A DNA stretch of 64,000 bases from CAZAQV01 sp964487255 (GTDB taxonomy: Bacteria; Myxococcota_A; Polyangia; Polyangiales; CAZAQV01). This document shows positions 1-8,257 of the stretch, in pieces. The first letter of the stretch is position 1. Every line of letters starts with the position of its first letter. Below the pieces are notes generated by a model. The model was not told where the DNA came from. It saw nothing but the letters and a program-made list of their open reading frames with translations, and ran no database searches. The stretch is taken from positions 62,001 to 126,000 of the forward strand of contig CAZAQV010000007.1 of the NCBI GenBank assembly GCA_964487255.1. Reading direction: 5' to 3'. The translations under genes were made by a program, and so were the position numbers.

Positions 1-1
1 C

Positions 2-1090
2 CGGAGCTGGTCTTGGACGTGTATGGAGAGCCTCGGCTTTGACGTCGACGAAGAGCCGACCGTGTTTTCGGCCATACGCGACGACGGCTCACTTCACGCA
101 GCGAGCGCTTTTGGGCTGTACAGCTACGAAGACTGCGCGTGGACTCGCCCACCAGAGTTGGGCGCCGACTACCACACGGGGCTCGTGCGCAACCCGGAGA
201 CCGACGAACTCTGGACCGTCACATCGAACGCGACGGGGCAGAACTTCGTGTATCGCTCCACAGACGGGCGCTCCTGGACGCCGCACGGCCCCGCCTTACC
301 CGACATGTCGCTTGTGGGACTCGCCGTGGGCACGGCCGAGTCAGAAGCAGTCTTTGTAAGCGCCATTGTGCCAGCCACCGACACCGAGTCGCGGCGTGCC
401 GTGGGACTCCGCCTGGAGGGAAACATGTGGAAGGCCAGCCCCATCGCTGACGTACAAAGACCGGTGTTTGCTGAAGTTCTTACGCATCGAATGCCGCAGG
501 GCACCGCGATTGTCATCGCCCTCGTCGACCCCTCTTTGGGCGCAGTTTCGCAGACCCTGATCAGTGACGACGGAGGCGCAAGCTGGCGAGAACTTAGCGA
601 CCTCAACGAACAACGCGTGGTCGACGCCACCTGGTCCTCGGACGGAGCCACGCTATGGATCGGGGGACGTGGGGGCACCGGTATTTGGCAGTCTACTGAT
701 GGTGGACAAACGCTCCAGCAAGTGAACCGCGACGCGGACGCAAGCTGCCTGCACGAGCGAGGCGGCACGCTTTATGTCTGCGGCGACCAATTTGGGGATG
801 GCTATATGCTCGGGAAGTCTGACGACGGCGGGCGCAGCGTTGAAGGCATTTCAGGCTTCGACGATATCGAAGCGGAGTTCGAGTGTGTCCGAAGCACTCA
901 GGTCGGTGCAACGTGCCAAACGCCTGCACTCGACATTCAGAATGATTTACAAATCACACTGATGCCGCCTTCGACGCCCTCAGAAGGCTGCAGCTGCGTA
1001 GTCCGAACAGAAAAATCCCGCAAATACACAATTCTTTCGAGCCTGCTCCTCCTTGTCTGGTTGACCCAGAGACGATGTGTAACACAATAA
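2..1090 (+). CDS. Secreted beta-propeller-like protein with MYXO-CTERM-like tail (5' partial)
   Basis: The reading frame is open from base 2, so the true start and any signal peptide lie upstream of the window. The visible part has repeated Asp-box (BNR-like) elements such as STDGRSW, SDDGGASW, STDGGQT and SDDGGRS, spaced as in sialidase or photosystem-stability-factor-like propellers. The last 35 or so residues hold a GCSC motif, a hydrophobic stretch (ILSSLLLLVWL) and basic residues (RR). That is the layout of the MYXO-CTERM sorting tail used for surface display in myxobacteria. I infer an exported, surface-anchored propeller protein with no predictable ligand. The next gene begins within 6 to 54 bp of its stop, so the two may be co-transcribed. 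Confidence 0.75.
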   Translation, partial: RSWSWTCMESLGFDVDEEPTVFSAIRDDGSLHAASAFGLYSYEDCAWTRPPELGADYHTGLVRNPETDELWTVTSNATGQNFVYRSTDGRSWTPHGPALPDMSLVGLAVGTAESEAVFVSAIVPATDTESRRAVGLRLEGNMWKASPIADVQRPVFAEVLTHRMPQGTAIVIALVDPSLGAVSQTLISDDGGASWRELSDLNEQRVVDATWSSDGATLWIGGRGGTGIWQSTDGGQTLQQVNRDADASCLHERGGTLYVCGDQFGDGYMLGKSDDGGRSVEGISGFDDIEAEFECVRSTQVGATCQTPALDIQNDLQITLMPPSTPSEGCSCVVRTEKSRKYTILSSLLLLVWLTQRRCVTQ

Positions 1091-1143
1091 AGGCTATGAT
1101 CTTGGGCTTGGTGCGAGGCCACCAAAACGTTAGCTTCTTTCCC

Positions 1144-2151
1144 ATGAAACTCCTGATGCTAACCGCGGGCTTTGTTCTGTTCGTCGGGAGCGTGCAGGCA
1201 CAAGAAGATGCTCGCGCACGTTTTGAAGCCGGCGTGGCGGCGTACGATGCCAAGGACTACCAGAGCGCGTTGGCGGCATTTTCGGACGCCTACCGGATCA
1301 AGCCGCACCCCGTGGTCCGCCTCAACATCGCGAACTGCTACGAGCGGCTGGGCCGCCACACGGAAGCGGAAGAGCAGTACCAGAGCTTCCTCGAAGAAAT
1401 GCCGGACTCGCCCAAGGCTGCCGAGGTCAAGCGCTCAATCGCTCGCATCTCCAAGCGGATCGGTACGATTCAACTCGATGTCGATCCACCCGATGCAACG
1501 GTGACAATCAACGGCAAGAGCGTGCAACCGAACCAACCGCATCGGGTCAACGCGGGACGTTACACAATCGAAGCCTCGGCGCCGGGATACGCATCTCGTA
1601 GCGAAGAAGTCGCGGTCCCCGGCGGCAGTCAACCCGAGGTTCGGCTTCACCTAGAACCTTCGGGCGAGCCTGACCAAGTCGACGCGTTTACAGACGCCGA
1701 AGATGAACCGCCCGACGAAACCTACGACCTCGACGACAAAGACGAAACCTTCTCCGCCTCGGATATCGACGGGAGCAGTGGCATTCCGGCCGGTGCCTGG
1801 ATTGCAGGGGGCGTGGCTGTGGCACTGGCGGCCGGCGCATTAACCCTTGGCATGGTCGCCGTCTCGGCCGAGTCCGACTTCGAGGACGAGGTGCAGCGTT
1901 CCAACGACCCGTCACTCTCTTCCGATGAGCGGGCACAAGCCTACCAAGACGGCGTAGATGCCGCCGACCGAGCAGACAGTCTGGCGCTCGTCTCCGATCT
2001 GTTCCTAATCGGGGCTGCCGCCGCGGCCACCACGGCCGTGGTCCTGCTGGTCACCCACGAAAGTGATGATGGACAACGCAGCGAGTCTTTTAGTGCGCTG
2101 CCCGTGCTCACACCGGATGGTGCTGGCGCAGTGATTAGGAGCACGTTCTAA
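1144..2151 (+). CDS. Secreted TPR/PEGA-domain protein with two C-terminal membrane segments
   Basis: The frame opens at 1075, but the start at 1144 is chosen because it gives a clean signal peptide (MKLLMLTAGFVLFVGSVQA, then Q). ATG at 1096 is an alternative. The mature protein begins with TPR-type helices (ARARFEAGVAAYDAKDYQSA and following). A PEGA-like beta domain follows (GTIQLDVDPPDATVTINGK ... AGRYTIEASAPGY), then an acidic linker. Two hydrophobic segments flank a hydrophilic loop, and the tail ends GAVIRSTF. PEGA domains are usually extracytoplasmic and TPRs mediate protein contacts, so a scaffold in the envelope is likely. The stop overlaps the next start by one base (TAATG), so translation is probably coupled to the lipoprotein at 2151. 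The architecture is shared with the gene at 23379-24263. Confidence 0.8.
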   Translation: MKLLMLTAGFVLFVGSVQAQEDARARFEAGVAAYDAKDYQSALAAFSDAYRIKPHPVVRLNIANCYERLGRHTEAEEQYQSFLEEMPDSPKAAEVKRSIARISKRIGTIQLDVDPPDATVTINGKSVQPNQPHRVNAGRYTIEASAPGYASRSEEVAVPGGSQPEVRLHLEPSGEPDQVDAFTDAEDEPPDETYDLDDKDETFSASDIDGSSGIPAGAWIAGGVAVALAAGALTLGMVAVSAESDFEDEVQRSNDPSLSSDERAQAYQDGVDAADRADSLALVSDLFLIGAAAAATTAVVLLVTHESDDGQRSESFSALPVLTPDGAGAVIRSTF

Positions 2152-3713
2152 TGCGCGTTACCACCCAAACTTGTGCCCTCCTCGCAATCCTCAGCTCGAC
2201 TGTCGGCTGCAGTCTCTTCGTCAACCCCGACACGGACAAACTCGGGGCAACGCAAGACGGGGCGACAACACCCGACGGGTTCGTCCCGCCCAGCGACGGT
2301 GGCACCGACAGCATGCTTCCCGCATGCGCAAACAACTGTGACGATGGCATCGCGTGTACCCTCGATGAGTGCGTAGGTGAACCGAGGACCTGCCAGCACA
2401 CGCCAAACCACAACGCTTGCGATGCCGACCAGCGATGCGACCCGATTCGCGGCGGTTGTACCGGCGCTTGCGTAACTGACGACGAGTGCAAGGACAACAA
2501 CCCTTGCAACGGTGAAGAAACCTGCAACCGAGACTCAGGCGAATGCGTTGCTGGAGACGCAGTGCAATGCGCGGTTCGCAACATGTGCTGGGAGGGCACG
2601 TGCAACCCGAGCAACGGCGAGTGTGATTACGCCCCCAACGACTCGTTATGCCAAACGAATAACCTCTGCCAAACAGGGACTTGCGGCAGCGGTGGTTGCA
2701 CCAGCCAACAAACCGTGTGCAACGACGGAAGCCCATGCACGCGCGACTTCTGCGATGAATCGCAAGGCTGCATGACTGAACTCATCGACGCCGACGGGGA
2801 CGGCCAGGCCTCCGACCAACTCGGTGCTTGCGGGACGGATTGCGACGACGACGATGCGGCCCGGTACCAGGGCGCGACCGAATACTGCGATGGCATCGAC
2901 AGCAATTGCAATGGTCGCAGCGATAGTGCGGACCAATGTGTTGTTCTACCCGACGACTGTCGCGATGCAGAGGGAGCGCTTCCAATGGTTGCTCCCGGCC
3001 AAACGATAGTACTTTGGAACGGTTCGCTCGACCTGCTGAACGACGATTACGACCCACCTTGCTTCAGCAACACGGGTCCCGACGCAGCCTTTGAAATTCG
3101 AGTAAACGGAACCGCGGATGTCATGATTGAGGCAATGGCTGTTTCGGGCAATGTTGATCCAAAATTGATGGTCGTTCGCGATGGCACCTGCGGAAGCAGT
3201 GCTTTTGAAGCGAGTGAAAACGAAATTTTATGCAACGAAGACGCTAGCGAGAACGAGAAGAATGCAAGGATCTGGGTACAAGACACGACGGGTTTCGACC
3301 TGTTAATGGACTCGGACGATAACGATTCTGGCATCATGAAGCTCATCTTAACCGTCATGGCGACGAAGCCTCAGCAGTGTGGCGCTGGGCTGGATATTAC
3401 GGCGGGCGGGACATGGATCGGCCACCCCGCACATGACCAGGACTACGAACCAGGCTGTTCGAGTAATATCGACAACCCACAAGGCATCGCAAGGTTCAGC
3501 GGTCCATCCGATGGTGACATCGATGTGGTGGCAAACGACACCTTCAGCGAAAGTGTACTCGAACTATCCAACGATAGCTGTAACACCGACCTTGCTTGTG
3601 ACGATTCAGGAACACGGTCGTTTTCTGAAAATGTCACCCCCGGTGCAACGTACCACTTGGTCATCGAGGGTGACCGCACCAACGGCACATTCGCGGTGCA
3701 GTTCAAACCCTAG
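2151..3713 (+). CDS. Cys-rich lipoprotein with MopE-like metal-binding motif
   Basis: A lipoprotein signal ends in the lipobox TVGC near residue 20. An Asp/Gly-rich linker follows, then many cysteines in short repeats (CNDGSPCTRDFCD, CDDGIACTLDECV). Around residues 210-260 is a segment with DADGDG, GTDCDDDDA and YCDGIDSNCNGRSD. This matches the putative metal-binding motif seen in MopE-like and many myxobacterial surface proteins. The C-terminal half contains two similar beta-rich blocks, each with paired cysteines, resembling a repeated pre-peptidase-like C-terminal domain. It is probably exported and lipid-anchored, with disulfides or bound metal. It is translationally coupled to the TPR/PEGA gene, which suggests a shared envelope role. 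Confidence 0.8.
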   Translation: MRVTTQTCALLAILSSTVGCSLFVNPDTDKLGATQDGATTPDGFVPPSDGGTDSMLPACANNCDDGIACTLDECVGEPRTCQHTPNHNACDADQRCDPIRGGCTGACVTDDECKDNNPCNGEETCNRDSGECVAGDAVQCAVRNMCWEGTCNPSNGECDYAPNDSLCQTNNLCQTGTCGSGGCTSQQTVCNDGSPCTRDFCDESQGCMTELIDADGDGQASDQLGACGTDCDDDDAARYQGATEYCDGIDSNCNGRSDSADQCVVLPDDCRDAEGALPMVAPGQTIVLWNGSLDLLNDDYDPPCFSNTGPDAAFEIRVNGTADVMIEAMAVSGNVDPKLMVVRDGTCGSSAFEASENEILCNEDASENEKNARIWVQDTTGFDLLMDSDDNDSGIMKLILTVMATKPQQCGAGLDITAGGTWIGHPAHDQDYEPGCSSNIDNPQGIARFSGPSDGDIDVVANDTFSESVLELSNDSCNTDLACDDSGTRSFSENVTPGATYHLVIEGDRTNGTFAVQFKP

Positions 3714-3736
3714 CTCTTTCGCTCGGAGTCAAGAGC

Positions 3737-3753
3737 TCGAACTTAGAGTTCGA
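3737..3753. terminator. Possible hairpin between convergent genes
   Basis: A perfect 6-bp stem TCGAAC/GTTCGA with 5-nt loop TTAGA lies at the junction of two convergent genes. It includes the stop codon of the E2 gene. There is no clear T-run, so this may be chance or a weak bidirectional terminator. Confidence 0.25.
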
Positions 3754-5104
3754 AGTCGGCTTCTTCGAGGATCTGGCTGATACGCCACAGAAAGGCGTTC
3801 GCCTTGACACCATCGACGACCCGATGATCGTAGGAAAGCGCCATATACATGACGGGACGGATCGCCATCAGGTCTTCACCGCCGTGTTCGACAACCACCA
3901 CACGTTTTTTGATCTCGCCCATTCGCAGAATGCCGACATTGGGCTGCGAGATGATGGCTCCGCCGACAAGGTTGCCCTGGCGACCAGGATTCGACACGGT
4001 GAAGGTCTTGTTTGCGAGATCGTCGGGCGCGAGGTTTCCCGTGCGTGCCTTTTCCGCAAGCTCGTCAATCGCGCGTGCGATACCACGAACCGAAAGCTCG
4101 TCCGCGCCGCGAATCACCGGCACGACGAGCCCCTCGTCCGTCTCGACAGCGATGCCAAGATTAACCTCGCGGAGCAAAACGTAAGCGTCGTCCATCACCC
4201 GCGAGTTAAGCTCAGGGAACTCGGTTAGTGCCTTGGCAACCGCACCACACACAAATGACAAGAAGGTCAGGTTCAGGCCGGCGGCCTTGAACTCTTTCTT
4301 ATGCTCGTTCCGCAGTTTCGAGGTCTTGTAAATGTCGCACTCTGAAAAGGTGACCACGTGTGGCGCATTGAGCTTCGAGTAGACCATGTGGTCGGCGATG
4401 ATTCGTCGACGACGTGTGAAGGGGATGACCTGGTCACCCGGCCGCGGCGTATAGGCTGGCAATTTGAACGCACCCGACGTCTTGGCTTCGGCACGGTGGT
4501 CCGGAGGCAAGTGAGGCGATTTTCGTTCTTCGCCCTGCTCGGCCGACGAACTGCCTCCATTCTTGGCACGCAAGATGTCAGCTTTGCTCAACGGCATTTC
4601 GTCACCAAGTGATGATAGGTCGACGCCCTGCTCGCGAGCGAACTTACGAACGGACGGAGAAGCCTGTGCAGCACCACCGCTTCTTGCAGCCTGTGAAGAT
4701 TTGTTTCTCTGACCGTGTCCAGCCTGGTCTTTCTTCGAGGTTTCATCGGAGGCCGGCTGCGCTTTATGCGCATCTTTGGCCTCTTGGGGCTGCGACTTGG
4801 CTTCGGGCTTCGATGGCCTGTCCTCGCTCTTCGATGAACTGCCTGCCTTGGACTCGCTCGCCTCTGCCGCGGGATCGATCTCGCACAGGTTGTCACCAAC
4901 GGAAACAATGTCGCCGACCTGCGCGAAGATCTTGGTGATGACACCACCTTCTGAGGCCGGGATCTCGCTGTCTGCCTTGTCGGTCAGAATTTCGACCAAG
5001 GGTTGGTTCTTTTCCACTTGTTGGCCCTCTTGGACCAACCATTTTCCGATTTCGCCCTCTGCCACACTCTCGCCAAGCGCAGGCATTGTGATGGTCGTTG
5101 CCAT
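3743..5104 (-). CDS. 2-oxo acid dehydrogenase E2 component (dihydrolipoamide acyltransferase)
   Basis: The protein carries acyl groups between E1 and E3 of a 2-oxo acid dehydrogenase complex. Residues 1-80 form one lipoyl domain with the lipoylated lysine at K43 (motif TDKADSEIP). A long charged, Ser/Lys-rich linker follows. A short E1/E3-binding domain starts near residue 147 (SPSVRKFAREQGVDLSSL). The catalytic domain runs from about 225 to 453 and ends with DHRVVDG, the active-site His/Asp motif. The binding domain lacks the usual glycine-rich GRI segment and reads GDEMPLSK instead. Whether the substrate is pyruvate, 2-oxoglutarate or a branched-chain oxo acid cannot be told from this gene alone. 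No E1 or E3 gene lies nearby. Confidence 0.9.
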   Translation of the reverse strand: MATTITMPALGESVAEGEIGKWLVQEGQQVEKNQPLVEILTDKADSEIPASEGGVITKIFAQVGDIVSVGDNLCEIDPAAEASESKAGSSSKSEDRPSKPEAKSQPQEAKDAHKAQPASDETSKKDQAGHGQRNKSSQAARSGGAAQASPSVRKFAREQGVDLSSLGDEMPLSKADILRAKNGGSSSAEQGEERKSPHLPPDHRAEAKTSGAFKLPAYTPRPGDQVIPFTRRRRIIADHMVYSKLNAPHVVTFSECDIYKTSKLRNEHKKEFKAAGLNLTFLSFVCGAVAKALTEFPELNSRVMDDAYVLLREVNLGIAVETDEGLVVPVIRGADELSVRGIARAIDELAEKARTGNLAPDDLANKTFTVSNPGRQGNLVGGAIISQPNVGILRMGEIKKRVVVVEHGGEDLMAIRPVMYMALSYDHRVVDGVKANAFLWRISQILEEADFEL

Positions 5105-5258
5105 GATGGATTTATCCTCCGTCAGATCTCACAGGCAACATACACGCTTTTGCTCGGATGTGATCGGGAAATTCCCGAAAAGTAACGCCCGCAAAACCCG
5201 CACTTCGCCTCGTTTTTCTGCTGTAGCGCCCGTTCCGGTTCCAGGCTAAGTTCCGCTC

Positions 5259-5588
5259 ATGCTTACCGAGCTTTCTCGTGAGGATCGCCTTCAGCTGATG
5301 CGTTTCGTCTGCTCGTTTGCCTGGGCTGATCTGCGCATTGAAGAAAAAGAACGCGCCTTCGTGGCCAAACTGGTTAAGCAACTCGACCTCAACGCAGACG
5401 AGCGTGAGCAAGTGCAGAGCTGGCTCAACTCGCCACCGCGCGCGGAGGACATTGACCCCGCGGATGTGCCCAAAGATCACCGCGAGCTTTTTATCGATGT
5501 CGCTCGCGCGATGGTTGTCTCCGACGGCACCGTGAGCCCCGACGAGGCCGAAAACCTCGCGCTGCTCGAAATGCTGCTGAGTTCATGA
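5259..5588 (+). CDS. TerB-like helical protein
   Basis: This small acidic protein of 109 residues has no signal peptide. It is divergent from the E2 gene, with 154 bp between the starts. Helical segments such as RLQLMRFVCSFAWADLRI and ARAMVVSDGTVSPDEAENLA carry the two acidic, metal-binding-like sites typical of TerB/DUF533-type domains (AWADxxIxxxE and VxSDGxVxxxE). TerB-like domains occur in tellurite-resistance clusters but also alone with unknown function. There are no other ter genes here, so no resistance role is claimed. Confidence 0.6.
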   Translation: MLTELSREDRLQLMRFVCSFAWADLRIEEKERAFVAKLVKQLDLNADEREQVQSWLNSPPRAEDIDPADVPKDHRELFIDVARAMVVSDGTVSPDEAENLALLEMLLSS

Positions 5589-5598
5589 CTCTCTGTTT

Positions 5599-5674
5599 AT
5601 GGCTCTTCGCTAGCCTTTTCTGCAAAGCAGCAATCTGCAAGTAGCAGATTGGCTTTTCGAAAAGAGCTCTCATC
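5599..5674 (+). repeat. Hairpin repeat element, copy A
   Basis: The unit runs from ATGGCTCTTCGC to CTCATC. Its core hairpin is CAATCTGC (5631-5638), loop AAGTA, GCAGATTG (5644-5651), a perfect 8-bp stem. An outer pairing AAAGC/GCTTT is separated by an AG bulge. The left part GCTCTTCGCTAGCCTTTTC can also pair with the right part GAAAAGAGC. The same layout with different stem sequences occurs near 11.7, 26.1 and 58.1 kb. Confidence 0.8.
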
Positions 5675-5815
5675 GCGGCGCCACCAGCAAAGAGCGCTCA
5701 TGATAGCGAAGCGATGACGCGTCAACGAAAGAGCGCTCATCGTGCCCGAGGGTCGACTCTTCGCTAGCCGGGCCTGATTCTTCGGTCAGAGAGGACGTCG
5801 TGGTAGGTTTTTGGG
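5675..5815. repeat. Partial repeat units downstream of copy A
   Basis: No gene is visible here. The segment repeats AAAGAGCGCTCAT twice (about 5690 and 5729), the same block that ends copy A. It holds the 10-bp palindrome TGACGCGTCA at 5715-5724, which also occurs in the 91-bp repeats near 55.1 kb. GACTCTTCGCTAGCC near 5756 restarts the left end of the hairpin element. The region looks like decayed or nested copies lying before the next gene. Confidence 0.55.
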
Positions 5816-8134
5816 GTGCAAAAGTCTTGTCTCGCACATACGCTTGTCGCCGCTCTGCTCGCTACTGCTGTTTTCACGGGTTGCTCGGGAGACTCAGGCA
5901 CCGGGCGCGCGCCATCTTCCGCACCGCAAGCAAAACCATCATCGGCCCGCTCCTCGAAGACGAACGAAGCGCCCTCGAAGTCCCCGCCTCCGATCGGCGA
6001 GCGACTTGCTGTACTTCAGCCAATTTTTCGACGCGAAGGCGACGTCACGGTGGTCGATCGACTCTCGGCCGCGCACAGCTTCGGCGGCTGGCGCACCAAC
6101 AGCGACATCGTCGTGTACTGCGCAGGCGACCTTCCCCTGACCGACTCTGCACGCTGTCATGATGCGGATCTGCGCACAGCCTGGCTCACGGACGGTAAGC
6201 GTGCAGCCATGATGTTGCTGCCGCCCGAAGTGCGCGGCCAGAAGCTGACGCTTTCACTGCAAGGTCACGCCGCTCTTTTCATAGACGGAAAAGAGGTTTC
6301 ACAGATCGACGCCAACGAATGGTCGCTGACGAGCATTGACGTTCCAGAGGGCGACGGTTTTGTCCGACTTGGTCTACGTGCGCAGCGTCGAAGCAAGGTC
6401 CGTCTCGGAAAGTCGAAACAGCAACGGACAGGCGCGGCCGTACGCTGGCTTGCGTACGGTCCCGAGACAGCATCGGAAGAAATCGGCGCGCATTTGGCGA
6501 ACCACTACGCGTCGCCAACGCGCGCAATCGCCTACCCGATCCACCTCACCGACGAGCAGGCCCCCGGGCAAATCCAGCTCTACGGCGTCATGAACGACCT
6601 GGAACTCACATGGGTCGGGTCTGACGGCAAACGTACCCGACTTGAGGAGTCGTCGCGCTACGACGCCACCAGTCCCTCCCAAAAACCGCCAGGGCACATT
6701 TACGCAATCTACAACCTCGACGACAAGATGCGGGACGGATTGCTAGAGGTCCGCAGCAAAGACAAAGAGTCATCTGCCTTGGACCTGACGCTGCATCAAA
6801 GCCCCAACGCAAAATCAGGACAAAGACCTGTCGAGGAAGAAAAGATTGCCCCGGCTAAGAATGTCATCGTCTTTCTCGTCGACACACTTCGCGCCGACAA
6901 GCTGCGCATTTACGAGAAGAGTTCGCGCGTTCAAACACCGGCGCTCGACAAGTGGGCCGAGGGCGCAACGCGATTTACGGCGGCGCACACGCAGGAGAAC
7001 TGGACCAAGCCGTCAGTCGCTACGCTTTTGAGTTCGACCATGCCCTGGCAGCACAATGCAACGACCGGCGACGCGGTGTTGCCAAGGCGCATCGCAACGA
7101 TGAGCGAACTGCTTCAAAAAGAGGGCTTCTACACCGGTTTTTTCAGTGCCAACGGCTACGTCTCAGACAAGTTCGGCTTCGGTCGCGGCTGGCACACCTA
7201 CCGCAACTACATTCGAGAGGGACGCAAGAACCCGGCGCAGTACGTCGCCCGCGACGTCATGGAGTGGCTCGACAAACGACCGAAAGACAAGCGCTTCTTC
7301 CTGTACGTGCACACCATCGACCCACATGTTCCCTACCGTCCGCCAAGCGAGTTTAGCGAGATGTACGATCCCGAACCCTACAGCGGCGTGGTGAACTTCC
7401 GCAAAGACGCAACGCTGCTCGAGAACATCAAGATCGGACGCATCAAACTTCGAGAACGCGACAAAACACAACTGGTCGCACTTTATGATGGCGAGATCAC
7501 TTATCACGACGTTTGGTTTGGAAAGATCCTCGAGGGTCTGGCAGAACGCGGACTCGACCAAAACACCGCGATGGTCTTTACCTCCGACCACGGCGAAGAG
7601 TTCTGGGATCACGGTTCAGTGGGTCACGGACACAATGTTTACGAAGAGCTTTTGCACATTCCGATGGTGATGCGCATTCCCGGCATCAAGAAGCACCGCG
7701 ACTCTATCGATGCGCCAATGGGCCTGGTCGACGTCGCGCCCACGATGTTCGAGGCACTCGGTCTCGAGAAGCCACCGAGCTTCGAAGGTCAGTCACAGCT
7801 TGATAAGATCACCGGCAGCGCCCCTATCGAACAGACCGCGACCGTGAGCGGTTTCATGGACAACTGGCGCACGATCGTGCTGGGCGACTGGAAGCTCATC
7901 ATGAAGGGCAACCTCAACCCGCGGCTCTATCACTTGCCGAGTGACCCCACCGAGCAGACCAATGTCATCGACAAGCATCCCATGGTGGCCTGGAGCCTGA
8001 TGCAGCGGCTCGGCCAAGAACTCGGTCGCACGGCACCCAAAGCGAGCCAAGGTGGCGCAAAGCCCAAAGTCGAGAAGACCACCATCGACCCAACGACCCG
8101 CGAGCAGCTGCGCGCCCTCGGCTACATCGAGTAG
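5816..8134 (+). CDS. Sulfatase/alkaline phosphatase-superfamily lipoprotein
   Basis: A GTG start gives a lipoprotein signal with lipobox FTGC near residue 23, followed by a Ser/Pro/Lys-rich linker. Residues from about 110 to 335 form a beta-rich N-terminal region. A sulfatase-fold domain follows: VIVFLVDTLRADKL carries the first metal-binding Asp, and FTSDHGEEFWDH the later metal-binding Asp-His. The nucleophile position reads NWTKPSVATLL, where sulfatases have C/S-x-P-x-R. The expected FGly-forming Cys or Ser is therefore a Thr and the Arg is missing. This suggests a phosphohydrolase or phosphotransferase-like enzyme with a Thr nucleophile rather than a classical sulfatase. It probably acts at the outer face of the envelope. 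Confidence 0.8.
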   Translation: MQKSCLAHTLVAALLATAVFTGCSGDSGTGRAPSSAPQAKPSSARSSKTNEAPSKSPPPIGERLAVLQPIFRREGDVTVVDRLSAAHSFGGWRTNSDIVVYCAGDLPLTDSARCHDADLRTAWLTDGKRAAMMLLPPEVRGQKLTLSLQGHAALFIDGKEVSQIDANEWSLTSIDVPEGDGFVRLGLRAQRRSKVRLGKSKQQRTGAAVRWLAYGPETASEEIGAHLANHYASPTRAIAYPIHLTDEQAPGQIQLYGVMNDLELTWVGSDGKRTRLEESSRYDATSPSQKPPGHIYAIYNLDDKMRDGLLEVRSKDKESSALDLTLHQSPNAKSGQRPVEEEKIAPAKNVIVFLVDTLRADKLRIYEKSSRVQTPALDKWAEGATRFTAAHTQENWTKPSVATLLSSTMPWQHNATTGDAVLPRRIATMSELLQKEGFYTGFFSANGYVSDKFGFGRGWHTYRNYIREGRKNPAQYVARDVMEWLDKRPKDKRFFLYVHTIDPHVPYRPPSEFSEMYDPEPYSGVVNFRKDATLLENIKIGRIKLRERDKTQLVALYDGEITYHDVWFGKILEGLAERGLDQNTAMVFTSDHGEEFWDHGSVGHGHNVYEELLHIPMVMRIPGIKKHRDSIDAPMGLVDVAPTMFEALGLEKPPSFEGQSQLDKITGSAPIEQTATVSGFMDNWRTIVLGDWKLIMKGNLNPRLYHLPSDPTEQTNVIDKHPMVAWSLMQRLGQELGRTAPKASQGGAKPKVEKTTIDPTTREQLRALGYIE

Positions 8135-8257
8135 TGCGATCTGGGACCCAGGAACCCAGCAGCAAGCTGCTTGAGTGGCCGTTTCCTCGCCAGAGTCGAA
8201 GAAAACCCTATAATCTCTGAGTTTAGAATCGGAATGGTTGTTGCTGAATCCATCAGC

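Noticed and set aside
5259..5588. Tellurite-resistance gene
   Set aside because: Only a TerB-like domain is present with no other ter genes, and such domains occur widely without that role.
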